A DNA stretch of 64,000 bases from an uncultured Candidatus Actinomarina sp. GTDB taxonomy: Bacteria; Actinomycetota; Acidimicrobiia; Actinomarinales; Actinomarinaceae. Position numbers and translations under genes: made by a program. The DNA lies in the NCBI GenBank assembly GCA_902596545.1, contig CACJUH010000002.1, positions 124,001-188,000 on the forward strand, read 5' to 3'. This document shows positions 27,627-36,243 of this stretch, one piece after another. The notes under the pieces were generated by a model. It ran no database searches. It was not told the DNA's origin and saw only the letters and a program-made list of their open reading frames with translations. The first letter of the stretch is position 1. Every line of letters begins with the position of its first letter.

Positions 27627-28334
27627 ATGAAAACTGCATTAGTAACTGGGGGAACAAGAGGTATAGGTCTTTCCACTGCTCAAAAATTTATTGATCAAGG
27701 ATGGAATGTTTACATCACATCTAGAAAAGAAGAAAACCTAGAAGCAGTACTTTCTGAAAATTCACAATTAAAGGGTTTTGTTGCAAGAGCTGATGATCTT
27801 GCTGCTGCAACTGAGACTTGTGAAAAAATTCTTGATGAAACAGGTTCTTTAGATGTTTTAATTAACAATGCTGGTACAAATCCTTCCGGTGGTAGTTTGC
27901 TTGATGTTGATTTGTCTGCAGTGCAGAAAACATGGGATGTTAATTTAATGGGTCCTTTAATGTGGACAAGAGAAGCTGTAAAAGCTGGATTAAAAGAATC
28001 AGTTCTGAATGTTTGTTCTGTTGGTGGAATAAAACCAGCACACTTTATGGGAGCTTACAATATTTCAAAAGCAGGATTAATTTACATGACAAAACAATTA
28101 GCAATGGAACTTGCTCCTGACATTAGAGTCAATGGCATTGCTCCAGCTGTGGTTAAAACTAAGCTTTCAGAAATGCTTTGGGCAGGGGATGAACAGGGAA
28201 GTGCAGACCTTCATGCTCTTAAAAAATTAGGAGAACCAGAAGATATAGCTAGTTTGATTTACTTTCTTTCAAGTGATGATGCATCTTGGATTACGGGTGA
28301 AGTTGTAACCATTGATGGTGGATTTCTCCTCTAA
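27627..28334 (+). CDS. SDR-family oxidoreductase
   Basis: A 235-residue classical short-chain dehydrogenase. The NAD(P) motif TGGTRGIG is at residues 8-15, then INNAGTNP, the catalytic Ser in CSVGG, the Tyr-x-x-x-Lys pair YNISK and the C-terminal ITGEVVTIDGGFLL. It is FabG-like, but acyl-carrier-protein specificity cannot be claimed. ATG 27627 is preferred over the in-frame TTG 27597 because it gives the normal beta-strand start MKTALVTGG. It converges with the SbtA-like gene with no spacer. Confidence 0.88.
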   Translation: MKTALVTGGTRGIGLSTAQKFIDQGWNVYITSRKEENLEAVLSENSQLKGFVARADDLAAATETCEKILDETGSLDVLINNAGTNPSGGSLLDVDLSAVQKTWDVNLMGPLMWTREAVKAGLKESVLNVCSVGGIKPAHFMGAYNISKAGLIYMTKQLAMELAPDIRVNGIAPAVVKTKLSEMLWAGDEQGSADLHALKKLGEPEDIASLIYFLSSDDASWITGEVVTIDGGFLL

Positions 28335-29273
28335 TTAGCCAATAAAGTATTTAGCTAATTCGTTATACAAAGGAATTCCAACAATGATATTAAATGGAAA
28401 GGTGACACCTAAACTGAGTCCAAGGTATATAGCTGGATTTGCATTAGGTATAGCATCTTTTACAACCGCTGGTACTGCAATATAGCTTGCGCTTGCAGTC
28501 AACACCATAAGTAATGTTGCATTGCCTACAGAAAAATTAAAGTTTACGGATGCCAGCAGAGCGATGAGTGAACCCATTAATGGTGTGAATAAAGCAAAAG
28601 CAATTAGGCTAGCTCCTTTACCTTTAAGCTCTCCAATTCTTTTAGCAACTCTTGTTCCCATAACAAATAAAAATACGTACAAAACGTAGTCGAATATTTC
28701 AACAATTATGAAATCTAAATTAGATAAAAGTGTTTTATTGAGAAAGTATCCAAGAAACAATGATGAGATCAAAATAATATTTGGTATTTCTAAAAATGCT
28801 GTTTTAATAGTCTCTAAATTATTGCCTTTATTTTGCTTATTATGCGTAACTAAATAGAGTGCCATAAATATTGCCGGAAACTCCATTACAACTAAAACAG
28901 CAGACATGTAGTTATCAAACTCTTGATTAGTAGTTGATAGATATGCAATGGCTGTTACAAAAGTAACGGCACTTACTGATCCATAAGTACCAGAGAGTGC
29001 GGCAGCATCATCGTTATTAAGTAAATTTTTAAGATAAAAATAAGCAATAAATGGAATTAAAAGAGCAAATACTACTCCTAGTGTTAATGCACTTATAACT
29101 TCATTTATAAAGCCATTTTCTTGAAGGCTTGAACCACCTTTAAGTCCTAACGAAAGAAGTAAATAATAACCTAAGTATTTAGAAATAGAGTTAGGAAGGA
29201 TTAATTTAAATAAAATTCCAATCAGAATTCCTGAAAGGAATAATAGTAGTGCTGGATTAAGTATGACTTCCAT
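28335..29273 (-). CDS. sbtA: Sodium-dependent bicarbonate transporter, SbtA family
   Basis: A 312-residue membrane protein with about 10 predicted helices. It starts with NPALLLFLSGILIGIL and has YYLLLSLGLKGG, ALSGTYGSVSAVTFVTA, VVMEFPAIFMAL and a final GLSLGVTFPFNIIVGIPLYN, the two-repeat pattern of SbtA. In cyanobacteria SbtA takes up bicarbonate with sodium and is gated by the PII-like SbtB. No SbtB is adjacent here. Bicarbonate uptake in a heterotroph could feed carboxylases, which is an inference. Confidence 0.82.
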   Translation of the reverse strand: MEVILNPALLLFLSGILIGILFKLILPNSISKYLGYYLLLSLGLKGGSSLQENGFINEVISALTLGVVFALLIPFIAYFYLKNLLNNDDAAALSGTYGSVSAVTFVTAIAYLSTTNQEFDNYMSAVLVVMEFPAIFMALYLVTHNKQNKGNNLETIKTAFLEIPNIILISSLFLGYFLNKTLLSNLDFIIVEIFDYVLYVFLFVMGTRVAKRIGELKGKGASLIAFALFTPLMGSLIALLASVNFNFSVGNATLLMVLTASASYIAVPAVVKDAIPNANPAIYLGLSLGVTFPFNIIVGIPLYNELAKYFIG

Positions 29274-29323
29274 TCAAATAAAAATGATAGTTAGGTAATA
29301 GATTTGTATTGTAGTAATAAAAA

Positions 29324-30085
29324 TTATTTTATTTTTCTTACTAACTCTTCAACTCTGTTGATGTCAACTTTTTTAGCAACATCATTATCAAATTTAAAAC
29401 TTGTACCCACAATCAGTATGTCTGCCAAATCTTGGTAAGCATCAACATTTGTTGAAGTTACCCCAGATCCAATAGCTAGTTTTCCAGTTGGAACTATGTT
29501 TCTTACTTTTTGTAAATCATCAAGATTTATTTCATGTCCAGTTCCGTCTCCAGTAACAATCACTACATCTGCACCAGCTCTATGAATCAACTCATCTGCA
29601 TGGTTTTCAATTTTTGAACCGGGAGGAGGTACGGCATGTTTTACAAATACATCAGCATAAATTTCTACATAGCTATTAAGGCTTGATTTAAACTGATTAA
29701 CTCCGTGAGCATCACCTTCTATAACGCCTTGATCGGTAAACATAGTATTATTTAAAACATTAATTCTTACAAACTGAGATTTAGTCGCTTCGGCAATTGC
29801 AAGAGCTGCTAAACCGTCATTTCTTAAAACATTTATTCCAACTTTGATATCTCGTTCTATTGATAGATTTTCTACAACTGTAGTGAAGCTTGCAAGTGTA
29901 CGTTTAGAAATATCATTCTTTACAAATGGTGTATCTCCAAAATTTTCGATTATGATTCCATCAACACCACCATAAACCAAGCTATTTACATCCTCTTGAG
30001 CAGCGTCAATAATTTCATCGATAGATAATCTATTAGAAGGGGAGCCAGGAAGACTTTTTAAGTGAACTACCCCATAAACTTTCAT
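29324..30085 (-). CDS. BtpA/SgcQ family TIM-barrel protein
   Basis: A 253-residue protein of the BtpA family. Diagnostic segments are YGVVHLKSLPGSP at the N-terminus, GVDGIIIENFGDTPF, VKHAVPP and VIVTGDGTGHEINLDDLQK, ending in IGSGVTSTN. BtpA affects photosystem I stability in cyanobacteria, but most family members are uncharacterised and are likely phosphate-binding barrel enzymes. The start codon shares one base with the stop of the upstream gene (TAATG), so they are co-translated. The function in this organism is unknown. Confidence 0.8.
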   Translation of the reverse strand: MKVYGVVHLKSLPGSPSNRLSIDEIIDAAQEDVNSLVYGGVDGIIIENFGDTPFVKNDISKRTLASFTTVVENLSIERDIKVGINVLRNDGLAALAIAEATKSQFVRINVLNNTMFTDQGVIEGDAHGVNQFKSSLNSYVEIYADVFVKHAVPPPGSKIENHADELIHRAGADVVIVTGDGTGHEINLDDLQKVRNIVPTGKLAIGSGVTSTNVDAYQDLADILIVGTSFKFDNDVAKKVDINRVEELVRKIK

Positions 30086-30825
30086 TATATTTTTACGTGA
30101 TCAAATTTAACGAATTTTTTGGCAAAATCACCTTCAGTTGAAAGTGTAAGTTTATGACCTCTAGGGACTCTACCAGTGACAACCCTACACCAGTCACTTG
30201 CATTTCCTTTTATACTGTTTTCACTTTGCTCGTCTCCAAATTGCCAAGCTTTGTATTCAGGTCCGATTAGTTCTATTCTTAGATCTTGATATTTAGTTTT
30301 ATTAACTTTACTTGCTTGTTCTGCATTTAACCATCCAAAAAGAGCTACATGTTCAACTCGTACAGTGTCTTCGTAATCTTTTTTCATTGCATCATAAACA
30401 TCTAAACTGTGCGCCCATGTTTCGGCTAATTTTGTAACTGCGAACGTTCTACAATCGATTTCATTTTTCCACCAAGTTAATTTCTTGCCAGGAGAAGATT
30501 TAGCTAATATTTCGATAACAGAAGCTCTAGACATTCTCCACCATTCAATAACATCTTGAGGTCTCATATCGCTGCCTTTATTGATTGCTTCTTTTTCAAA
30601 TTTCTCTAAACCTTTAGGTCCTCTATATTTATTAAATTCAGTACCTTTTTTCTTTAGAGCATTGTTAGCAAGATCTTCAAGGGCTGCAAGATAACTAACA
30701 TGTGCTGTAATATCCCAATTTTTATATGTAGTTTTTGTATTCCAATTTCTAACAGGAATACTCTGAAGATATTGATCTAATAATTGCTGTTCAGCGACGA
30801 GGTTACTTAATATTTCTTGCATCAT
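30085..30825 (-). CDS. DinB/MDMPI-like (TIGR03084-type) protein
   Basis: A roughly 246-residue protein whose N-terminal four-helix bundle resembles the DinB/mycothiol-dependent maleylpyruvate isomerase fold. It has WDITAHVSYLAALEDLA with a conserved His, and AVTKLAETWAHSLDVYDAM with a second His in a WAHSLD motif; these would bind a metal. A C-terminal part with IELIGPEYKAWQFGD follows. The family often uses a low-molecular-weight thiol cofactor. Start ATG 30825 is chosen over the in-frame TTG 30849; ATG 30822 is equally possible. The reaction is unknown. Confidence 0.72.
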   Translation of the reverse strand: MMQEILSNLVAEQQLLDQYLQSIPVRNWNTKTTYKNWDITAHVSYLAALEDLANNALKKKGTEFNKYRGPKGLEKFEKEAINKGSDMRPQDVIEWWRMSRASVIEILAKSSPGKKLTWWKNEIDCRTFAVTKLAETWAHSLDVYDAMKKDYEDTVRVEHVALFGWLNAEQASKVNKTKYQDLRIELIGPEYKAWQFGDEQSENSIKGNASDWCRVVTGRVPRGHKLTLSTEGDFAKKFVKFDHVKI

Positions 30826-30830
30826 TATAA

Positions 30831-30847
30831 GTTTACTTGAGGTAAAC
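30831..30847. promoter_or_regulatory. Palindrome upstream of the DinB/MDMPI-like gene
   Basis: GTTTACTTGAGGTAAAC pairs six bases on each side of a five-base centre. It ends six bases from the proposed start codon of the minus-strand gene, where a repressor or leaderless promoter element could sit. It contains ACTTGAGG, a SoxR-box-like half, but lacks the matching second half. Function is inferred from symmetry and position only. Confidence 0.3.
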
Positions 30848-30917
30848 AATTAACTCCAGTGTCAATTTGAGCAAAAAACCCCTTTTTTTAAATTAAGTTT
30901 GTATTTATGATGCATTT

Positions 30918-31133
30918 ATGAAGAAAATCTTAAAATTTGTTGTAGTAATACTTGGCTTCAGGTACGTTTTAAAACTTATGGATGAAAATGTTGATATCAA
31001 GATTCAAATTAAGAAACTTAGAAATGAATTAGCTAATTTAGAAACTGAAGATTTAGAAAACAAAATTAAAGATTTTTTTAAAAAGTACGACCCAAAATTT
31101 AAAGATCAAGAAGAAAATCAGGAAGACTTTTAA
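30918..31133 (+). CDS. Small hypothetical protein with N-terminal hydrophobic stretch and coiled coil
   Basis: A 71-residue protein with no family I recognise. Residues 3-20 form a hydrophobic stretch, possibly a membrane anchor; residues 26-58 are a charged heptad-like helix (IQIKKLRNELANLETEDLE), and the end is acidic. ATG 30918 is used. It precedes the Ddn-like gene by 12 bases on the same strand, so the two are probably co-transcribed. Confidence 0.6.
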   Translation: MKKILKFVVVILGFRYVLKLMDENVDIKIQIKKLRNELANLETEDLENKIKDFFKKYDPKFKDQEENQEDF

Positions 31134-31145
31134 AGTAAATAATCA

Positions 31146-31604
31146 ATGTGGAGATTACTAGGGAAGTCAGCACATCTCTGGCCAGAGTGGCTTTATAAGT
31201 TAGTTTCAAAAATCCACTCTAAAATTATAAAATTTAATCACTCCTTTTTAGGTGAAAAAATAATAGGTGATCACATTCTTTTACTTGAAACTATAGGTAG
31301 TAAAACAAATCAACTTAGAAAGACACCTTTAACTTATGCTAATTGTGAAAATGACTATATAGTTGCAGCTTCTTACAGTGGTAATGATAAAACACCAGAT
31401 TGGTTTTATAATCTATCTTCTTCAAATCCATTTATAACAATTAATAATGAAAGATTTGAAGCTACTTATGAATTAATAGAATCCTCTGATAAAAAATATT
31501 ACTGGAGTTTATTGGATGAAGTCTACCCAACTTTTCAAATGTATAGAAAAAGAACTGATAGAGACATACCTCTAATTAAATTTTCTAAAGTTGAGGCTTT
31601 ATAG
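31146..31604 (+). CDS. F420H2-dependent reductase, Ddn/nitroreductase family
   Basis: A 152-residue split-barrel protein of the deazaflavin-dependent nitroreductase family. The pattern LLETIGSKTNQLRKTPLTY, then YIVAASYSGNDKTPDWFYNL and the late FQMYRKRTDRDIPLIKFSKV matches actinobacterial Ddn-type F420H2:quinone reductases. It supports F420 use in this organism together with the LLM enzymes. The last 20 bases overlap the converging AAA+ gene. The physiological electron acceptor is not known. Confidence 0.85.
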   Translation: MWRLLGKSAHLWPEWLYKLVSKIHSKIIKFNHSFLGEKIIGDHILLLETIGSKTNQLRKTPLTYANCENDYIVAASYSGNDKTPDWFYNLSSSNPFITINNERFEATYELIESSDKKYYWSLLDEVYPTFQMYRKRTDRDIPLIKFSKVEAL

Positions 31605-32574
31605 ACGGCCCTTTTCTAACTATTGTGTTCCATAAAGTTTTGTAATGATCTAAGTCTTCTTTATTAACATGAGGTAGTACAAAGTTTTCCCAAGTGTCTT
31701 TTAGGGGGTCCGATGATTCTGCATAAACATCTAAGCCTATGGGGATTCTCTCTACAATTGTTCTTAAACTCATAGGTGTTTCTATATTGATACTTATATC
31801 ATCTGACATAAATGAGTTATTAATTTCTGTTGCTAGTTTAATTATTAAATCTCTATATTCTTTTTGAAGCTTCGGATATCTTTTTTCAAAAATAGTATTT
31901 AACTGTTCGTTATTTGGGAAAGGCTTATCCCATATAACCCACCTATCCGCAAAAGCTTTATTTAGTGATTGGGTACCTGCATAATCTCTCAAACTAGTTG
32001 GGTTCATTGTTCCAAAAATATAAGTATCTTCTCTTAGCGAAAGCACTTCTCCGTTAGGGAGCTCTAATTTTCTGTGTCTATCAAGTAATGAATGTAGAGC
32101 AAATAAAACTTCAGGACCCGCTGCATTGAGCTCTGATAAATTTACAATTGCTGGTCCTCTTAATGCTCTTGTTAACTCACCATCTTGCCATCTACTTTCG
32201 GTCCCACCCTTGCCATCTCCATACAACTGAACAGATCCTAAAAGTGTTACGTCTCTAACCTCTCCAGATAAAGGAATTCTGTAATACGGAAACTTAAGTT
32301 TTGCAGCGAATTGTTCTATATCATGATCTTTTCCTGTACCCATATGACCCATAAGTGCAATGTGTATAGGTATTTCATTATTAAATGATTTACTTTTTGA
32401 ATTCATAACCTGAGCAAGTCTATATTGCATTCCGAGGTCTACATAGAATTCATCTACTTCTGGGATTCTGTTACTTCTTGAGTCAAAATCATCTTGTTTT
32501 TTATCTAATTTGCATTCTTCTATTTCAACAGATTGTTTCTCATTATCAGGATTTACAAATTTTTTCTTACCCAT
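31585..32574 (-). CDS. CobS/MoxR-like AAA+ ATPase with altered Walker motifs
   Basis: A 329-residue AAA+ protein, closest in pattern to cobaltochelatase subunit CobS and MoxR ATPases. Walker A is GHMGTGKDH (76-84): the invariant Lys82 is kept, but the next residue, normally Thr/Ser, is Asp83. The Walker B strand is AIVNLSELN (142-150), with Ser147 in place of the usual Asp and Glu148 kept. GTMNP (sensor 1) and the arginine-bearing FADRWVIWD segment follow. Its stop-side neighbour, a VWA protein, overlaps by one base, as in MoxR-VWA pairs. Chelation of cobalt is not implied, since no cobalamin genes are adjacent. Confidence 0.75.
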   Translation of the reverse strand: MGKKKFVNPDNEKQSVEIEECKLDKKQDDFDSRSNRIPEVDEFYVDLGMQYRLAQVMNSKSKSFNNEIPIHIALMGHMGTGKDHDIEQFAAKLKFPYYRIPLSGEVRDVTLLGSVQLYGDGKGGTESRWQDGELTRALRGPAIVNLSELNAAGPEVLFALHSLLDRHRKLELPNGEVLSLREDTYIFGTMNPTSLRDYAGTQSLNKAFADRWVIWDKPFPNNEQLNTIFEKRYPKLQKEYRDLIIKLATEINNSFMSDDISINIETPMSLRTIVERIPIGLDVYAESSDPLKDTWENFVLPHVNKEDLDHYKTLWNTIVRKGPSIKPQL

Positions 32575-34526
32575 TAGGCAACTCCAGATGTTAATTTAAT
32601 GTTTTTAATAAGTATATCCTTTGTGATGTTTACTATGGAATGAATTAATTGTTCAGGTTTTTCAATTTGTACATTATTATTATATTCTCTCCATGAACCT
32701 CTACTGCCTATTCCTATTCCGATTACATCAACTCCATTTTTAGTTGCAAAGTTTATACTATTTTGAAGTTCATTTAATGATCCTCTAGTCATACCATCTG
32801 ACAGTACAACTAACATCTTTGTATTCGATGGATGATTTAACAATCTTTTTGTTGCATGCATGATATTTATTTCATCGATGTTATTTCCTTTTTCAAACAT
32901 GCTTACAGGGGGGATTGAATCTTCACTTATACCAATATCTATTGAATCTCTTAAATTTCTTGAAAATTCTATCAAACCAATAAATTGCTGATAGTTCTCT
33001 CTCCATGAATCTTTAAATTCTTTAATAAAATAATGATTTGCGGTATTGTAAAGTTCCTGAGCTGAAGAACCGTAAGTTCTATTTAACATTGAAGAAACTG
33101 CAAATTTTCTTTTATTATAAGTTTCTTCATTTTCAGTATGTTCTGAAGCAAAAGCTCTATTAAATATAGAAACTTCAAAATCAATATCAAGTTCAAAACA
33201 TATTTGGGATAAATAACTAGCACCAATTAATGCTGAGGCTAGAGACCAAGGATGAAGTTCTTCTTTGTTTTTTTCTATCATCGAACCACTTCCATCAATT
33301 AAAAGAGATATTGCGTATGACTTATTGGATAGTCGCTGTTTCTGCTCAAACATCCTTTCGTATCTTCCAGAGGCAAGCATAATTGGAACATGTGGAGATA
33401 GGTCTCCTTGATCAAATCCACTAATTCTTTGTCTTTTTTGGTTGTGTATAAAATAGGGTTTGATTTTGTTTGTAACTTTATAAATAGGTAAATTCCACTG
33501 TTGTAATAACGATTCGTATGTTTCAAGACCATTCTTGAATAAATTTTTAAAATTATCAGGTATTTTATTTTCTACAACTTTCGCAGTATTTCCTGATGGA
33601 AAATAGATTGTAGTTGAAGCACCTACTTTAGAAATATGATCATCCATAAGATTTAATTTGTCATCAGTTGTTTTAGACTCCGTCTGACCAAGGAACTTCT
33701 GCAGGGTATTACCTGTTGTTACGTTGTTGGAGGAGGGGATAAGAACCTTGTTTAAATCATTCACTACACTTTCATCAAGCGACTCTTCAATTTCTTTTTG
33801 TTCTCCAAGTGTGTAATTCTCTAAGTCTGGAAGAATATTGTACCGTTTACATATATCAACCATCTGAACTGTTGCTTCAATTAGTTCAGATACATTCACA
33901 TCCTCATAATTTAAAGTTTTTAAAATATGCAAAGATTCGTTTAACGATCTTACAACAGGCTTTTTATAGTTTTCAAACTCAGGATTTATATATGAAGTAA
34001 TTGAGTGAAAAAGCAATGATAGGTACTGACTAAAATTACCAAGCTTTTTTATCTCAGAAAACGACTCAGTATAAATATCTTCAAGAATAGAATTTAAACC
34101 TTCGTATTGTTTAACAAAGATTTTTTCTTCGATTGAATGAATTAGAATATCAAAAACATATTTTCCAAAGGGCCCTGTGAGAATTTCCAGAATGTCATCA
34201 ATATCATCTACATCATCCAGTTCTTCGGGGAATAACTTGTTTATAGATTCAGAGTCTAGAGTGTAATTATTTGTTGCATGTATAGCTTCGTGAACAACAG
34301 TACCAATCATAACCTCATCTCTATCAAGATTTGTTTTTGAGATTGTATTAACAAGTATTGATGGATTTATGACAATATCATTCTTGCTGTTAGATTTTGA
34401 TCTTCCATATCGAAGTGATAAATCATCATTTTTCATTTGAGTTTGCAATAATCTCGTAATAGCAGGTCTGATCTTTTCAAAATCTTCAACTATTTGAGCT
34501 TCGATGTTTTTTTTCTTTGAATTCAT
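32574..34526 (-). CDS. VWA-domain protein with N-terminal HExxH motif (CobT-like partner)
   Basis: A 650-residue protein. Residues 79-83 are HEAIH within VMIGTVVHEAIHATNN, a zinc-metallopeptidase-like motif; a second His/Glu cluster (HSIEEKIF, 130-137) could provide the third ligand. The middle is acidic. The C-terminal VWA domain begins near 403 with the MIDAS motif DGSGSM at 411-416 and VVLSDGMT near 570. VWA plus a MoxR/CobS-type ATPase is a recurring chaperone or metal-insertion pair, and the ATPase gene overlaps by one base. Its substrate and whether the HExxH is active are unknown. Confidence 0.72.
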   Translation of the reverse strand: MNSKKKNIEAQIVEDFEKIRPAITRLLQTQMKNDDLSLRYGRSKSNSKNDIVINPSILVNTISKTNLDRDEVMIGTVVHEAIHATNNYTLDSESINKLFPEELDDVDDIDDILEILTGPFGKYVFDILIHSIEEKIFVKQYEGLNSILEDIYTESFSEIKKLGNFSQYLSLLFHSITSYINPEFENYKKPVVRSLNESLHILKTLNYEDVNVSELIEATVQMVDICKRYNILPDLENYTLGEQKEIEESLDESVVNDLNKVLIPSSNNVTTGNTLQKFLGQTESKTTDDKLNLMDDHISKVGASTTIYFPSGNTAKVVENKIPDNFKNLFKNGLETYESLLQQWNLPIYKVTNKIKPYFIHNQKRQRISGFDQGDLSPHVPIMLASGRYERMFEQKQRLSNKSYAISLLIDGSGSMIEKNKEELHPWSLASALIGASYLSQICFELDIDFEVSIFNRAFASEHTENEETYNKRKFAVSSMLNRTYGSSAQELYNTANHYFIKEFKDSWRENYQQFIGLIEFSRNLRDSIDIGISEDSIPPVSMFEKGNNIDEINIMHATKRLLNHPSNTKMLVVLSDGMTRGSLNELQNSINFATKNGVDVIGIGIGSRGSWREYNNNVQIEKPEQLIHSIVNITKDILIKNIKLTSGVA

Positions 34527-34574
34527 CTAATTATCATTATCATTAACAACTATAAGTATAAGGAATTATCAAAG

Positions 34575-35324
34575 ATGAATGAAATCGCGCAAAAGACTGT
34601 TTTGATATCTGGTGGAGCAGGTTCAATGGGCCAACTTGTTTCAGATTACATAAGCTCTAGAAACGATTTCATCATGACAGCAATTCATGATCCTAATTAT
34701 GATGGACAAGAATATAAAATCTACAAAGATTTAACAAATATAGAAGAAGATATAGTCGTAGAGTTTTCGCCTGCTTCAGTAATAAATAAAAATATAGAAA
34801 AACTATTAGATTCAAATGCAGATCTAATAATTGGATCATCCGGAGTAAGTGCAGAAATATTGTCAAAATTAAAAAAAATAACAGATAGGAAAATAATTGT
34901 TATTCCAAACTTTTCAATAGGCGCTGCTTATCAAAAGCTTTTCGCAGCATCACTATCTGAAAATTTTGATTCAGTAAATATAACTGAAAAACATCATGGT
35001 AAAAAACAAGATGCACCATCTGGAACTGCTATCGATTTAGCAAATTATTTACCATCAGAATTAATCTCACACGAAAAAAATGGAGATTTTTATCAAACTA
35101 ATAAAGTCAACAACAAAAATATTTATTCATTGAGGGACGATATATTTCTAGCTGAACAAGAAGTAGATTTCGAAAATGAATATGAATCTTTTAATTTAGA
35201 TCACAAAGTAAATGACAGAAGAGCATATCTCTATGGTGTAAAAGTTGTACTTGATCTTTATGATGATTTGCAAGGTTTTAGTTTAGGTTTAGAAAATTTA
35301 ATAGCTAAAAAGATTAATATCTAA
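34575..35324 (+). CDS. dapB: 4-hydroxy-tetrahydrodipicolinate reductase
   Basis: A 249-residue DapB of the diaminopimelate/lysine pathway. The dinucleotide motif SGGAGSMGQ is at residues 11-19 and the substrate site is EKHHGKKQDAPSGTAIDLA (about 136-154) with the HH-x-x-K-x-D-A-P-S-G-T signature. It is short of the enterobacterial length in the N-terminal domain, where a strand is reduced. dapA follows after two bases and ftsK after that, so the cluster links lysine and peptidoglycan precursors to cell division. Confidence 0.92.
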   Translation: MNEIAQKTVLISGGAGSMGQLVSDYISSRNDFIMTAIHDPNYDGQEYKIYKDLTNIEEDIVVEFSPASVINKNIEKLLDSNADLIIGSSGVSAEILSKLKKITDRKIIVIPNFSIGAAYQKLFAASLSENFDSVNITEKHHGKKQDAPSGTAIDLANYLPSELISHEKNGDFYQTNKVNNKNIYSLRDDIFLAEQEVDFENEYESFNLDHKVNDRRAYLYGVKVVLDLYDDLQGFSLGLENLIAKKINI

Positions 35325-35326
35325 TT

Positions 35327-36208
35327 ATGAGCGATTTCGGAAAGCTATTAACAGCAGTAATAACCCCATTTGATTCCAATGGTGTGCTTAGCACTGATAC
35401 TTTGTGGAGACTATGCAGAAAATTAGTACATGAAAAATCTGATGGATTAGTTTTATCAGGAACTACTGGAGAGTCTCCAAATTTAACAAAAGAAGATAGA
35501 AAAATCATTTATTCAACCGCCAAAGATTCAGTTGGAGACAAAGCAAAGATAATTGCTGGTACTGGTACATACTCAACTAGAGAATCTATAGAGTATACAA
35601 AAATGGCAAATGATCTTGGTGTAGATGGAATTATGATTGTCACACCGTATTATTCAAAACCATCACAATTTGGAATCTTGCAACATTTTGAACAAATTTC
35701 AAAAAATACAGATTTGCCGATTATGGCTTACAATATTCCTGGAAGAACAGCAACTTTAATAGAAATCGACACTTTAGAAAAACTTGTTGATGATATTGGA
35801 ATACATTCGATCAAAGACGCAGTAGGGGATTTGAATTTTTCTAAAACTGAACTAGAAGTACTTAAGGACAAAGTTGATATCTATTCGGGTAATGATGGTG
35901 AGACTATAGAGTTCATGAAAATGGGTGGAAAAGGTGTAGTCTCAGTTGCTTCACATGTTGTTGGAAATGAAATTTTCAATTTAATAAATCATGTTCTTAA
36001 TGATGAGATTGAATCAGCTGAAAAATTGCAAACGCAACTTTTACCTTTTTTTGATTTATTATTTGAAGAACCTAGTCCAGGTCCAGTTAAATACTTACTT
36101 ACAGAAACTTGGGAAGATGTTGGATCACCTCTAATGCCTATTACTAATGTTTCAGATGATTTAGCTAGTAAATTAAGAGAAAATTTCGACAAAATTAAGA
36201 ATAATTAA
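35327..36208 (+). CDS. dapA: 4-hydroxy-tetrahydrodipicolinate synthase
   Basis: A 293-residue DapA aldolase, normal length, that condenses pyruvate with aspartate semialdehyde through a Schiff base. Signatures are LSGTTGESPNLTKEDR near the N-terminus, MAYNIPGRT with the catalytic Tyr, and SIKDAVGD with the Schiff-base Lys. It starts two bases after dapB. It supplies the pathway that dapF (at 47254) later serves. Confidence 0.95.
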   Translation: MSDFGKLLTAVITPFDSNGVLSTDTLWRLCRKLVHEKSDGLVLSGTTGESPNLTKEDRKIIYSTAKDSVGDKAKIIAGTGTYSTRESIEYTKMANDLGVDGIMIVTPYYSKPSQFGILQHFEQISKNTDLPIMAYNIPGRTATLIEIDTLEKLVDDIGIHSIKDAVGDLNFSKTELEVLKDKVDIYSGNDGETIEFMKMGGKGVVSVASHVVGNEIFNLINHVLNDEIESAEKLQTQLLPFFDLLFEEPSPGPVKYLLTETWEDVGSPLMPITNVSDDLASKLRENFDKIKNN

Positions 36209-36231
36209 ACTTTTTCTGCCTATTTTTATGG

Positions 36232-36237
36232 TATAAT
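36232..36237 (+). promoter_or_regulatory. Consensus -10 box giving a leaderless ftsK transcript
   Basis: A perfect TATAAT ends six bases before the GTG start of ftsK (36244). Transcription would begin at or next to the start codon, so the mRNA would have no 5' leader. No Shine-Dalgarno sequence is seen. miaB and lexA show the same arrangement. Confidence 0.65.
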
Positions 36238-36243
36238 ACTTTC

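Noticed and set aside
30831-30847. A SoxR box
   Set aside because: Only one half (ACTTGAGG) resembles the box; the symmetric arrangement and centre differ, and no SoxR gene is in the window.
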